Positions 11,513 to 21,602 of a stretch of DNA of 64,000 nucleotides are shown one piece after another (positions within the stretch are counted from its first letter, which is position 1; each line of letters starts with the position of its first letter). The translations under genes were made by a program, and so were the position numbers. The notes beneath the pieces are model-generated. The model had not been told where the DNA came from. It ran no database searches and was given only the letters and a program-made list of their open reading frames with translations. Source of the stretch: Dactylellina haptotyla (Eukaryota > Ascomycota > Orbiliomycetes > Orbiliales > Orbiliaceae); assembly GCA_031310005.1 (NCBI GenBank), contig CM062383.1, positions 3,224,001 to 3,288,000 on the forward strand, written 5' to 3'.

Positions 11513-12987
11513 TTATTCGATTAGCAGCTTCCTGTCGGTGCCGACATATGTCATGCCGAGCTTGTGGAGCGCGTTCCGGTCTTTCGGCCGCACAATAACC
11601 GGCGACGGAAGCATCGGGTTTTCCGGGTTGACGTATTTCGCGTCGTTCGCCGCCTGTTCTATCGCGTCCATCTCCTCTTTGCACCCGTCGTGATCTAGAG
11701 GACACACCACTATTCTCTGTCGTAGCGTGATATCTCGGGCTGCGCTGAATGTAGCCTGTATTTAAACACCCGTCAGTCTCCCGTTCTTCCACTCTCATTC
11801 AAATTGTTATAAAGAATAAAACCCACCTTCACTGTCAAAAAATACTCAATCTTATAAAGGTATGCGGCCGTCGTAAACCCAGAAACATGGTACAACGGAA
11901 ACCCTTGCTTCTGCCGCGGTACACACCCATCATTATCTCTCACTTCCTTCCTCGGGAACATCAGCTGCGAGTGTGTCTGGAACCCCTCCGCGGGCAGCTT
12001 TTTATTCACAGTCAGCTGCTGTCGCGCGATCTTATTGATAACCGTCTTGGGTTCATCCCCCTCCGGATTAAACGTTATCGCCTCCTCGATAACAACCGAT
12101 ATATTCTTTATCGACACTCGCTTCGCTTTGCTCCAGTCCGGATTCGGCGAGACGTATATATTTATATGCACGGTATCGCCCGGCCCGTAACTCCACCGGG
12201 GCAGCTTGATCCCCAGATTCACCAGATGGTCTGTCGTTTTCTCCTGCACTTCCTGCACGTTGTACATGCCAAACGTCGAGAGCGAGTCGTATCTACACAG
12301 TGGCACGGGGAAGCCAAACCGCTTCATCTCGCTGTTGTTCTGGTTGCCCTGATGTAACGAGACGACGAGCTCATAGAAGGTTTCCAGCGTTCGGGAGGGC
12401 AGGGATATCGTCGCGGGGGGCAATCGGACGGCTTCGTAGCCGGGGCGGTTGAACGGGATGAAAAGGACGAAGGGGAGGTCCATGTAGAGGATTTCCTCAT
12501 GGGATACGCTTTGGTGGCAGCGGTAGAGCATGAGCTCTTTGCCGACGAGGTCGGCCCATTCTTTGCGTGGCGCGGCGAGGTGGTTGACGATTTTGGTGTC
12601 GGCGTGCGGGTGTACGGTTTCGCGACGGTAGAGGCCTATGGAGACGTAGGAGATGTGGAAGGGGGCGCTGACGCCGACGGCGGGGCGGATTTCGACTTTG
12701 CCTTCTATTCGGGGCTGTTTGTGGTTTGGTTCGTCAATATCATGATCATTATTTTCATTTTACGTTAATTCTTGCTGAAAAAAAAAAGGTTAATTACAAA
12801 TGCGATGGGGTATGTGGGGACGATCAAAAAAAGTGAGACTGAGGCGGGGGAGGGGTGAGCTTATTGGGGACATTGGAAAAGATATATAGATATCTTATGG
12901 ATGACATACCAGTGTGGCCGAGATGCCTGGATATCCAACCAGGAAGTTGCTATTCGGCGGCCCGCTCACTCTCACTCTTGCCGTCAT
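11513..12987 (-). CDS. LDB19: Arrestin-like trafficking adaptor, LDB19/Art1 type
   Basis: Alpha-arrestin that recruits the Rsp5 ubiquitin ligase to plasma-membrane transporters to trigger endocytosis (known for yeast Ldb19/Art1). Exons on the minus strand: 12987-12910, 12714-11827 and 11755-11513; 402 aa. After the first exon (MTARVRVSGPPNSNFLVGYP) comes PRIEGKVEIRPAVGVSAPFH, SYVSIGLYRRETVHPHADTK and MDLPFVLFIPFNRPG, a block typical of the LDB19 family. Arrestin-fold strands follow: LPRWSYGPGDTVHINIYVSP, ISVVIEEAITFNPEGDE, FPLYHVSGFTTAAYLYKIEY and FLTVKV. The protein is shorter than yeast Ldb19 and I see no clear PPxY motif, so it may use an adaptor or belong to a related arrestin subgroup. 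Intron 1 (195 nt) is longer than its neighbours. Confidence 0.8.
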
Positions 12988-15116
12988 CGCACGTGTATGG
13001 TGTCGGGGTTCAGCTCCCAGACGAAGCTGGTTTCCGGAAAGAGAGGCCGAAGCGGGATTGTTGAAGTGCAGCAATTCGGACGAGGTGCCTTTATCGCTCT
13101 GGGTTTTCGGGTCAACGAACAAAGGGCTTCTTTCCTTTCGACTCGTTTGAGGAAAGTAGCTTGACGTTAGCGAAAGCAGAGCCCCCTCCTCCTCTTGGGG
13201 GGTTCCGACGCCCGCAAAGGGTAGCGAGAAAGGTGGAAATAGGCGCCTCTTTGTGTGTCTTTTGAGCCGCCTGATGCTATGCTTTTCGGCGTGTTTGTGG
13301 GTGTGATTTTTACTATCTTTTCTGCGATAATTTTACGCCTTAATGTGTGCGGGTTTCCCAGAAGAGCCTCTTTTCGAAATGCAGGTTTTTGGGAAGCTTC
13401 CAAGCTTGTTTGATGGATACGGATGCGGGGCAGGAAAAGAAGGGAGCCGCGGTTGGAAAACGCAGGTGAAAGCGGCCAGCCCCGTTTGAGTTGCAATGAG
13501 GATCCGATAACGAGGCCCGGCGGAGAACGAAGGGATCGATTGTGAGGAGATGGCGAATCTGTCAGCCGACGGCGATGGAGAGGCGGACTAGCCGTCGACT
13601 AGTGCAGTATAGTACGATGGTAGCGGTGGTAGTGGTGGTGGTGGTGTATGGTGGAGTATGGTGGGAGAGGTGGTGGTCGTTCTTTCAGCCCCGAAACTGG
13701 GAAGGAAGAGAGGTGGAGAGAGCCTGCGTTTCTGGATGATGTTCAATCCAGCAGGAATGACTACTATTCCGTGCAGGCCCCGGTCGAAAGGTGGTCCCGC
13801 GCTTGGCTCCTCCGAGCTGTGGCCGTTGATATTAATTCAGCTGAAACGAGTCCCGGCTATCCGGTGGGTATATAGTATAATATATTATCAAGAGGAATGG
13901 AGGAGGAGGAGGAGGAGGAAGAAGGAGGATCTGGTGATGTTCTGCTGGGGATGACAAGCTACGATGTAACCAAGTGCAGATGACATGACATGAGACAGAA
14001 CGAGACGGCGACCGGCTTCACCAGGCACGTACTCTGGCAAGTTCTCCGCTGGGCTGGCTAGCTGGAAAGGGTGCAAGTTCCCAGTCGGAGGGGCTACGTT
14101 ATTATATGATTGTCGTCCGGCGCATCATTACGAGCCTCGCGCCGGTGGGAATTATTCAATATTTGAAATCCGGAAACCAATGCGCATTGTTCTGCAGCTG
14201 CACTATACTCCTTATACGATAGCTTCCATCTCTCTCTTGCTAACTATGCTCACGGCTAGCTATCTTCAAACGGTGTTCTCTCTATAAGAATTGCGAGCGA
14301 TATGCATCGAGCACCTCTCTACCCGGAGAGCGCATATATCATGGACACAAAAACCCTGAGGGTCGCCGTTCGCTTCCTCTCGATCTAGAACGTCTGACAG
14401 CGATATCGAATACGAGACTCGGACTCGTCTCTTCGCTAGGCCCGATGACGATAGCCAGCCAGCTAACCAGCCAGCCAACATACATTCTCGCTTCTGTGAG
14501 ATGCGGGCCAAGACGTCCAGCAATTTGGAAAACAGGCGACCGGGTTCAAATCACCCGTGCTGACATTAGCGCCTCTTTGGAATTCCCGCTGGCCTGACTG
14601 TGCACTGTGCACACGCAGAATAATCTCTGGCGTATCGTATCTGCACATGCGAGAAAAAGGCCCGCCACTGCTCGTCCCGCAGGCAAACAGATAATATGCC
14701 TATCTTCGAGCTGGGATGCATACGTGCTAGCTAGGCTCTACTATAGGCAGGCAGCTGCGGCGTAATCCTGCGCATCACATTTCGATGCCTTACAATAAGA
14801 TATATATCTCGATGCTTTGTGTACCGCTGTAGCGGTATAAATATATTTATACACTGTGTACTCCCATCTTGTATCATAAATTACAAAAAAATTTCTACCT
14901 TTAAAAAAATGCCGCTCTATGCACACCGGAAATCTACAAAATAATAAGACGACAAGGAAGGAAGAGAAAAAAAGTATGTACAATAAAATAAAAGTCCGAG
15001 TGTCTTCCCATCCCTCGGCGTTTTACCCCGCCATAAGCTAGCTGCAGACGCACAGGATTCCTCGGCGCTCGAGCTTATGCTCTCCTACTGCTGCGGCTCC
15101 GGACGTTATCTCGAAC
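12988..15116. promoter_or_regulatory. Arrestin upstream region and SHE9 3' flank
   Basis: A 2.1-kb interval without a supported gene. It holds a GGTGGT tract (about 13,624-13,660), a GGA tract (13,899-13,928), CCAGCCAGC repeats (14,454-14,476) and an isolated tRNA T-arm-like hairpin at 14,539-14,555 that I could not extend to a whole tRNA. The promoter of the arrestin gene must lie at the left end. Confidence 0.5.
13899..13928 (+). repeat. GGA trinucleotide tract
   Basis: Low-complexity run of GGA/GAA units about 900 bp upstream of the arrestin start codon. Confidence 0.7.
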
Positions 15117-16507
15117 TCAATCCGTGAAGATAACCGCAGCCAGCATCGTGACCAGCATCGTAGTCATCCCTACCATGAATCCTTGTATAACGTAGACCGT
15201 CACAGTCGACTTCTCTATCACCATCTTCTCGTCGGAAAAGTACTCCCCAAACCAATCGTTGAAAACGTATGAGATATACCCCACCAGGCCGACGTACTGC
15301 TCCTCTTCTTCCGGGGGCGCAGCAACCTCCCCCGTGCCATATTCATCTTCATCCGTAACTTGCCCTTCAACCGTCTCCGTAGCTTCCTTCCCTTCCGACT
15401 CGGCTGGACTCGTCTCCACTTTTTCCTCCACCGCCTTCTCCTTCTCACCTCCCGCAGCAGTAATAGCAGCAGCAGCCCCAACAGCAGCAGTGTTCGCCGC
15501 CTGTGCCGTCAAGGTCCTATCATTCTCCTCCTTCAACATCCCCCTCACCTTCTCCTCGAAATTATTCACCAGCCGCCGCCGCTTCCACGGCTCCAACCCC
15601 AACTGCACCACCACAAACAACACGATATTGATCCCCATCAGCATCCACGTGCCCCATGTACTCGCCCGCCGGATCTTATCGCTCCACACCTGTTCCTCGT
15701 GGTACCGCGTGAGGATACTCTTACTCAACAAGCTGCTCGCGCTCTCCACCTCCTTCTCGACCTCGTTCAGGCGGTTCTGGGCTTGTATCTCCGCCTGTTC
15801 GTTCGCGTGGTCGGAGCGGTACAGCTCCGTGAAGCGCTCGAGGTCCGAAGGCGACCAGGTATTCTTGCGCTGTAGCAGTTCGTTGACTTCCTTTTGCGAA
15901 TCCGAGCGCCGGGCTATAGCGGCTTTGTAGGCGGCCTTGGCTTCGACGACCAGTCGTTTGGCATTGGCGAGGTTGGATTCTACGAGGGGTTAAAAATAAA
16001 CCCAGAGGGTAAAATAAAATATAATTAGCTATTTTCTGTGCCGCTTGTAGCAATTGATTCGCGAGAGAAAACGGATCGTAATCGTATAAATCGTAAATAT
16101 ACATTATTTTATTTATATATATTTTTCTCTCTGTGTGTATGTGCAAAAGTGAAGGACGGACATTGAATACCCTGTGCGTCAATCTCCTTCTTCAAAGCCT
16201 CGATGCCGGAGTATCCTGTCAAATCGTTGATTTTCTGCCCCGCCATGAAAATAGCAGCCTGCATGTGGTCCAGCCGGCTGCTGACATTCTTGACCAGCGA
16301 CGACCGCTTCTCCTCCTTGGCGGAGGGTAGTTCCGAATCATATCGCGCGGGGGAAGTTGTAAACTGGCGATGATGGTGCCATCGGAACGGCGGCAGCAGG
16401 AGAATCGCCCGGGGTGACGGTAGCGGAAGCCGAGGAGCGATTCGGAAACAGGACGATATCAACGGCTGCGAGAACAACGGGGTTAGGGATATCCGTGGCG
16501 GCGGCAT
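15117..16507 (-). CDS. SHE9: Mitochondrial inner-membrane fission/morphology protein She9/Mdm33
   Basis: Inner-membrane protein that shapes mitochondria and affects inner-membrane division (known for yeast She9/Mdm33). Exons on the minus strand 16507-16171 and 15979-15117; 399 aa. The N-terminus is a mitochondrial presequence rich in Arg, Ser and Leu without acidic residues ([20 protein letters not shown]), ending near [12 protein letters not shown] long coiled coil follows ([55 protein letters not shown]). The first membrane helix is about residues 220-239 ([17 protein letters not shown]), then LEPWKRRRL. An Ala/Glu-rich linker follows, and a C-terminal membrane helix ([20 protein letters not shown]). 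Two helices flanking a charged loop fit the family. Its start codon is 233 bp from the divergent uS12m start. Confidence 0.88.
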
Positions 16508-16740
16508 TGCATTTGCATCTCTTCGTCTTTGTTTTGGCTATTCGAGTTCTTCGCGGCGGATGGCCATCGGGTGGAAAGTGTGGTGAAGCGGGTGTGGGAA
16601 GGGAAGCGAGAATCTCGGAAATTTTCTGCATGGGGAAGGAAGCAACCACATCTCTCACTCAACCTTTCACCTCCAACCTCTCTCTTCCTCGTCGTCTGCA
16701 TTCCGACCTCCACCGTGAAGAAACACCAATTGAGCCCGCC
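16508..16740. promoter_or_regulatory. Short bidirectional promoter of two mitochondrial genes, SHE9 / uS12m
   Basis: Only 233 bp separate the start codons of two divergent genes whose products both act in mitochondria, so promoter elements and both 5' UTRs must share this interval. Confidence 0.6.
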
Positions 16741-17536
16741 ATGATCACCCGGAAAACCCTCCACTTCCTCTCCTGCCAGCTCTCCTCCTTCCTCCGCCCG
16801 TCGGGGAGCCGCAGCAGCAGCAGCATCCTCAGCATCCCGCGTTCGTTCCCACCCGCATCTCCATTCCAACAGCTCCCGCTATCAGCGGTCTCCCGGGCGT
16901 TCTCGACCACCCGCCCCCCGCAAGCAACCTACTCCCAAGTCCTGCGCGGCTGCCGCGAGAAGAAGAAAGCGCACAACCGAAAGCCCGTCTCCCCACAACT
17001 CGTCAACCGCCCGGCAATGAAAGGCGTCTGTCTGCGTGTCGGCATCGTCAAGCCCAAGAAACCCAACTCGGGCGAACGTAAAATCGCCAGAGTAAAACTC
17101 AGCTCCGGCAACGTCATAACCGCATACATCCCCGGCGAAGGCCACAATATCCAGACGCACAGCGTGGTCATGGTTCGCGGCGGGAGGAGTCAGGATTGTC
17201 CTGGTGTCAGGTACCATCTCGTCAGAGGTGCTTACGATTTAGTGAGTTTTACGCTTCCCCTCTCCCCTACTATTTCAACTTTTTTATAGCATAATTCCTT
17301 CTTTTTGTCCTTCCGGGTCAACCGATTCTGCTGGAGATTCCTAGATTGTGTGTGTTTGTAAAGGGGTATACGCACGCGGATTAGAGAGCGGGTAGCTATC
17401 AAGCTTTTCGTTGGTGAAGGAAGCATGCACTCGGATATCGGATATGCTAACCGTGCGATTCTTCTACTAGGGCGGGGTACCTCCGCGTAGGACATCGCGG
17501 TCGAAATACGGCACCAAGAAGAGCAAGGCCGATTAA
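16741..17536 (+). CDS. MRPS12: Mitochondrial small-subunit ribosomal protein uS12m
   Basis: Decoding-centre protein of the mitochondrial small ribosomal subunit, the homologue of bacterial RpsL. Exons 16741-17241 and 17471-17536; 188 aa. The first about 60 residues are a mitochondrial targeting sequence (Ser/Arg/Leu-rich, ending [10 protein letters not shown]). The mature part has the S12 hallmarks: [56 protein letters not shown] and [16 protein letters not shown]. The second exon supplies [20 protein letters not shown] and a final Asp, the expected C-terminus. The 229-nt intron is long for this window. The gene is convergent with the mannosyltransferase gene. Confidence 0.93.
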
Positions 17537-18271
17537 ATATTTACTAGTATTTAGGAAGCTGGCGCGGGCAATGTAAATATGGCACATCAATTGTACATAG
17601 ATTTATAAATATATTTATTTTCTCACATGTTACGAGCTTGTAAAAGAAACACAATGTGATCTCGCCAAAATATCGTCAATTTGTATTGAGATAAAACGAA
17701 ATGTTGTATATATACACCCCCAAAGAGAACGAGATGCCAAAAAAAGGAGTAGCAGCACCAAGATATGACAAGGGAATCTAGAGTAAAAGAAAGCCCCCAT
17801 AAAACGACAAGCAAACCGCGATGCGTACAAAAAAATATACCCGACCGAAAAACCGTAAGGAAAGTTAAAATGTAAAAAGAACCCCGCATATACCCTTCAG
17901 ACAATGATATAGGAAAAGAAGAAAAAGCAAAAAGATAGGTCCCAGTTCCCAAGGCTTATTTTTATCCACTTTTTTCCCACTTTTTTTCCAACTTTTCTTT
18001 CAAATGAAAAGAAAATCGATATCGGTGACAATTGGCTTGAAAGAGTCGACGCCGCCATGCATCATATATAAAAAAGAAAGATTGACACGGCGCCTGAAAA
18101 ATTATCCGCCACCTCCCATGCGTGGGCGCGATTGACGGACATTACAAAGTTTTGTTAACAATGATGCGGGTATCATTATTATCGATATTCCCCCAAAAAA
18201 TACTTTTTTGTTGCGTGTGCTTTTATTTGCCCAGTCGTCAGGAAAATAGATAGAGAAGAGAATTCGTGGTT
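17537..18271. other. Convergent intergenic region, uS12m / mannosyltransferase
   Basis: A 735-bp AT-rich interval holding the two 3' flanks. Several A and T runs are present. I see no gene. Confidence 0.55.
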
Positions 18272-19744
18272 TTACATCTGGTATTCGTAACCAGCGGGCT
18301 TGGGCCAGCCCATGGTCTCGAAGAACCTGGCGGTACACGAGTATCCCTTCCAGTCGAAGTTGTCCTTCGGGTTGCACATGCACTTGTACTTCTCGCGGTC
18401 TTCCTCGCGAGTAGGGCAGTGGGTGAAGGGAACGTGCCAGTAGGCGATGTTGTCGAAGAAGTGGACTTCTTCTTTCTTCAGGAAGAGCGCGGCGGCGATG
18501 GAGTGGACTGGTGCATCACCCCATCGCTCGTAGAAGAAACCACCGGCCTTGTCGAGATACTTGAAGTAGTCTCTGTAGGCTTGCGATCTGAGGAAGCTCA
18601 AGCTTCCGATTTCAAAGTTACTCCACTGTAGATTTGTTAGCACGTGTCAATTGTGTCATTATCAGAACATTGGGGAACGTACGAAATGGCAAAGGTTGTA
18701 GGTGTGGCCTTCGTCGTTGGAGATGAACTGCATGTTGTTGCCCTCGGCGATGTGCTGGGGGAACTCGGCCATGAACTTGCGGACGGTCTGCCAGAGGGTT
18801 GGGATGGTGTCCTTGTATTCGTAGAGGGAGAGGGTGAAGCCGTATTTCTTCTTGTTCTCTTGCATGTACAGGAATGGATCGTAGTCGACATCGCAGAAGA
18901 GCTTGATGTCTGGCTCAACACGCCAGTAGTACTCATATTGCTGGAGGAGCTCGTGTTCGAAGAAGAAGCCGGATTCGAAGCGACACATGTGGCGGTAGGA
19001 GACGGAGTCACCGTAGATGATCTTTCGTTGTCTCTGTTTTTAAGGGAGGTTATCAGTATGCGTTCGTTTACGTCAGATGGGAGATCTTCTTACCATATCC
19101 TCGCGGACGGCGGCGGCTTTGTCCTGGTCGATCCATTCCGGGAAGCTCCAGTGTTCCTTGGGGATGAGACCGAACTTGGTCTTTCCGGAGACGAGACGGG
19201 TGATGACCTTCTTGAACTGGTCGTCGAAGGGCTGGTCGTTGAGGAAGACCCAATCGTAGTTGTACTTGTGGTTGAAGCGATCCTCGATGTGACGGATGGA
19301 CTTGGCGAGTTCCCAGGTGTCGCTGTTTCGGGCTAGGGTGATGAAGGTGGCATTCGCGCGTTTGCCGGGAGCAACGGCAGGACGGAGCTTCTGCTGGTCA
19401 TTGGGGGTGGTTTGGGCGTTTCCGTTGCCCAGTTCGGTTTTGGGGAGGGTTGGGGGAGCAGCTTTGTCGCCGCCGGAAACGTTGTTGAGCTCGGCGGGCG
19501 TGTAGGGGGCCGCGGAGCTGGTGAAGATTTTGTAGCAAACGGCAATGGACTGAGAAAAGAAGAGTTAGCCAGGGGGTGTTCACGGTTGGATCCGAGGTGT
19601 ATGAATAGGGATTGATGGGATGGAATGTTAGGGTTAGATTTTAACCGGGAAGGGAATAGGGGTGGTGGTGGGAAAAGGATGACGACGTACGAAGAATGCG
19701 AGAAGGATGAACCGGATGGTCCTGATGTTGGCGGTAGCTGGCAT
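18272..19744 (-). CDS. Alpha-1,2-mannosyltransferase, Kre2/Mnt1/Ktr family (GT15)
   Basis: Golgi type II membrane enzyme that adds alpha-1,2-mannose to O- and N-linked glycans using GDP-mannose (family knowledge). Exons on the minus strand: 19744-19691, 19549-19094, 19033-18683 and 18625-18272, all phase 0; 404 aa. The N-terminal anchor is about residues 9-27 ([19 protein letters not shown]), followed by a Pro/Ala/Thr-rich stem. GT15 motifs in order: [40 protein letters not shown], then [20 protein letters not shown], then [50 protein letters not shown] and [20 protein letters not shown]. The WRVEPD segment holds the metal/substrate acidic residues known from Kre2. It ends [16 protein letters not shown]. 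Which Ktr member it is cannot be decided. Its start shares a 1.86-kb divergent interval with PAT1. Confidence 0.92.
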
Positions 19745-21601
19745 GATTGCAGAGGAAGAAGCGCCGAAGCTTCGACCTGGGTTGATTCGTTTATCCAGTT
19801 TGAAAACTTGGGGATACGGAGAGGAGAGGAGACTTGAGAGTGATGAGAGAGAGCGAGTTAGTTGAGCTGGTGGATGGAGAATAAGAAAGATGGATTCGAG
19901 GAGAGCGTATTTATGATGCCGGGTGGGATTCAGGACACCAAGCCGGTAGCGTGGGCTTGCCGTATGCAGCAAAGGTGCAAACGGGCCAAGCTTTCGGGAC
20001 CGGACGACCTGGCCTTCTGTCCCTCGACCAACGTAACCGCGGGAAGCAGTAGGATTAAGGATTGGGATCGGGCAGCTTACCAGAGACTATACTAAAGTAG
20101 TGTCTATCTGTCGCAATGTTAATTGCAATTGGCGATGGGGAGAGGAGAGGAGGAAGGGGAGGGAGAGGGAGAAGGGTTGACGGGCGTAGTTATATTCGCC
20201 GGTTGACCCTGACAAGAAATGAGAAAAAGCGAAAAAACTCAGCTGGCGTTGAGATGCATTCGGCAACCGACCCAGCCCCGGCCCATCTGCTGCCAGCCAG
20301 CCAGTAAGAATAGAATTGGCACAATAATACAATACCACCTGCTTTGCGTACGCCTTCTTTCTTCTTCTTCTCCTCCAACAAAGCAATGTTCAGGTGGTGA
20401 TGGTGGTGGTGGTGATGGTACTAGAATCCGCGTTCGCCCGGCAGCTGGCTGGCTGGCCACCCGTCTAACTTCGAAGGTTATTCGGTGCCCTTTCAGCCTA
20501 GTTTTCAGTGTTCATCAAATCTGGTCCGCTCGACTATCGCAACCAGGGACAATCTGGGGACAATCTGAGGGCCAGACCGAACGTGCTCCAGTGGCCAGCG
20601 TGGAGAAAGAGGGATTGTAGACGCCGCAATCAGCATCGCAATTTGCACCTCTCCGCTGCCCGGCGGACGCTTGTTCCACCTCATATATACCGCTCGATGG
20701 AGACACCCGCTGGCCTCTTCTCATCTCCGCCCCCTGATATATACACTCCTATCTATCTCTCAGTCACCCCTAATAGCGGTGCACCTGGTGGTAGTAGCAA
20801 TGGCATGTTGCATCGCGTGCGGCATTCACCACACAAGAAGGATGGACGTTGGCGAGCCTGTTCGATAACGTCAGACTAGTCCGTTTTCACTCGCTGCCGA
20901 TTTCATCAATAGGCGACCGGCAGTCTCACACTCTGCCACACCCAATCGACCGTTGACTGACTTCACCGTCACCACCACCCCGTGAAGTTTCGTGATGTAT
21001 ATCCCCCGTAGACTGTGTATTACAATGCATACGACCGTGCTGGCGTCGTCGTCGTCGGCGCCGGTCGTCACGTCGGCCAGCTGGAAAGGTGCTGCTCTCC
21101 GCTGCTCAACACCGTCCCTTTTGTGTCGTCTGAAAATAAAAAAATAACGATAAAAATTAAGAATAACATGAAAATACAAACCCGCCAACCCACCAGGCCG
21201 TCTCCACACTCCGCCTGATCGGATCACCACTTCACCGTCTCCTGCTCCCCCGTTCCCCGTCTACGCCTCTCCTGCTATCACCTCTCCTCCTCCGCGCTCT
21301 CAGCTACGCGCTGGCGGGCACCTCTCGTCCGGGACGTGCTCACTCGCTCTGCTCGCTCTCCTCTGCCCGTCGTTCCCCTCCTTCCGCCCCCGTTAAAACG
21401 TTGCCGTAGCTGTGCTTGCTTGCCAATCACACAGCTGCTGCTGCTCCCTCTCCACCCGTCACACCACACCCGCACCCTCTGAAAGAAACACCCTGTAACC
21501 CTGCACTGGCAGCTATAACTCTAACATCCCACTACACTTCCCTCCCTCCCTTCACTCGATAGATCCAATATCAATCAGACCTTTGACGGGTCAATGCCCT
21601 G
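19745..21601. promoter_or_regulatory. Divergent upstream region, mannosyltransferase / PAT1
   Basis: A 1.86-kb interval between two divergent genes. The mannosyltransferase side has a pyrimidine-rich leader without ATG. The PAT1 side is strongly C/T-rich from about 21,230 and looks like a long 5' UTR. GCCAGCCAGCCAG (20,292-20,304) and its complement GCTGGCTGGCTGGCC (20,444-20,458), and a GGTGGTGAT tract (20,393-20,419), lie in the middle. Confidence 0.5.
20393..20419 (+). repeat. GGTGGTGAT low-complexity tract
   Basis: Tandem GGT/GAT triplets, about 27 nt, within the divergent interval between the mannosyltransferase and PAT1. Confidence 0.65.
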
Positions 21602-21602
21602 A
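21594..21602 (+). promoter_or_regulatory. Two-codon upstream ORF (Met-Pro-stop) overlapping the PAT1 start
   Basis: The sequence CAATGCCCTGATGTCG contains ATG-CCC-TGA whose last base is the first base of the PAT1 start codon (TGATG stop/start overlap). It lies inside the presumed leader. Whether it is translated is inference. Confidence 0.5.

Noticed and set aside
14539-14555. tRNA T-arm-like hairpin CGGGT-TCAAATC-ACCCG
   Set aside because: The following TGCTGAC would need GTCAGCA at the 5' end of a tRNA. I find no such sequence, no A-box and no sound anticodon arm upstream. It may be chance or a tRNA scrap.
15259-15930. 223-codon plus-strand frame antisense to SHE9
   Set aside because: Shadow frame opposite Ala/Glu-rich SHE9 coding sequence.
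18644-19336. 230-codon plus-strand frame antisense to the mannosyltransferase
   Set aside because: Shadow of strongly conserved GT15 coding exons. It runs through two introns of the real gene and has no motif of its own.
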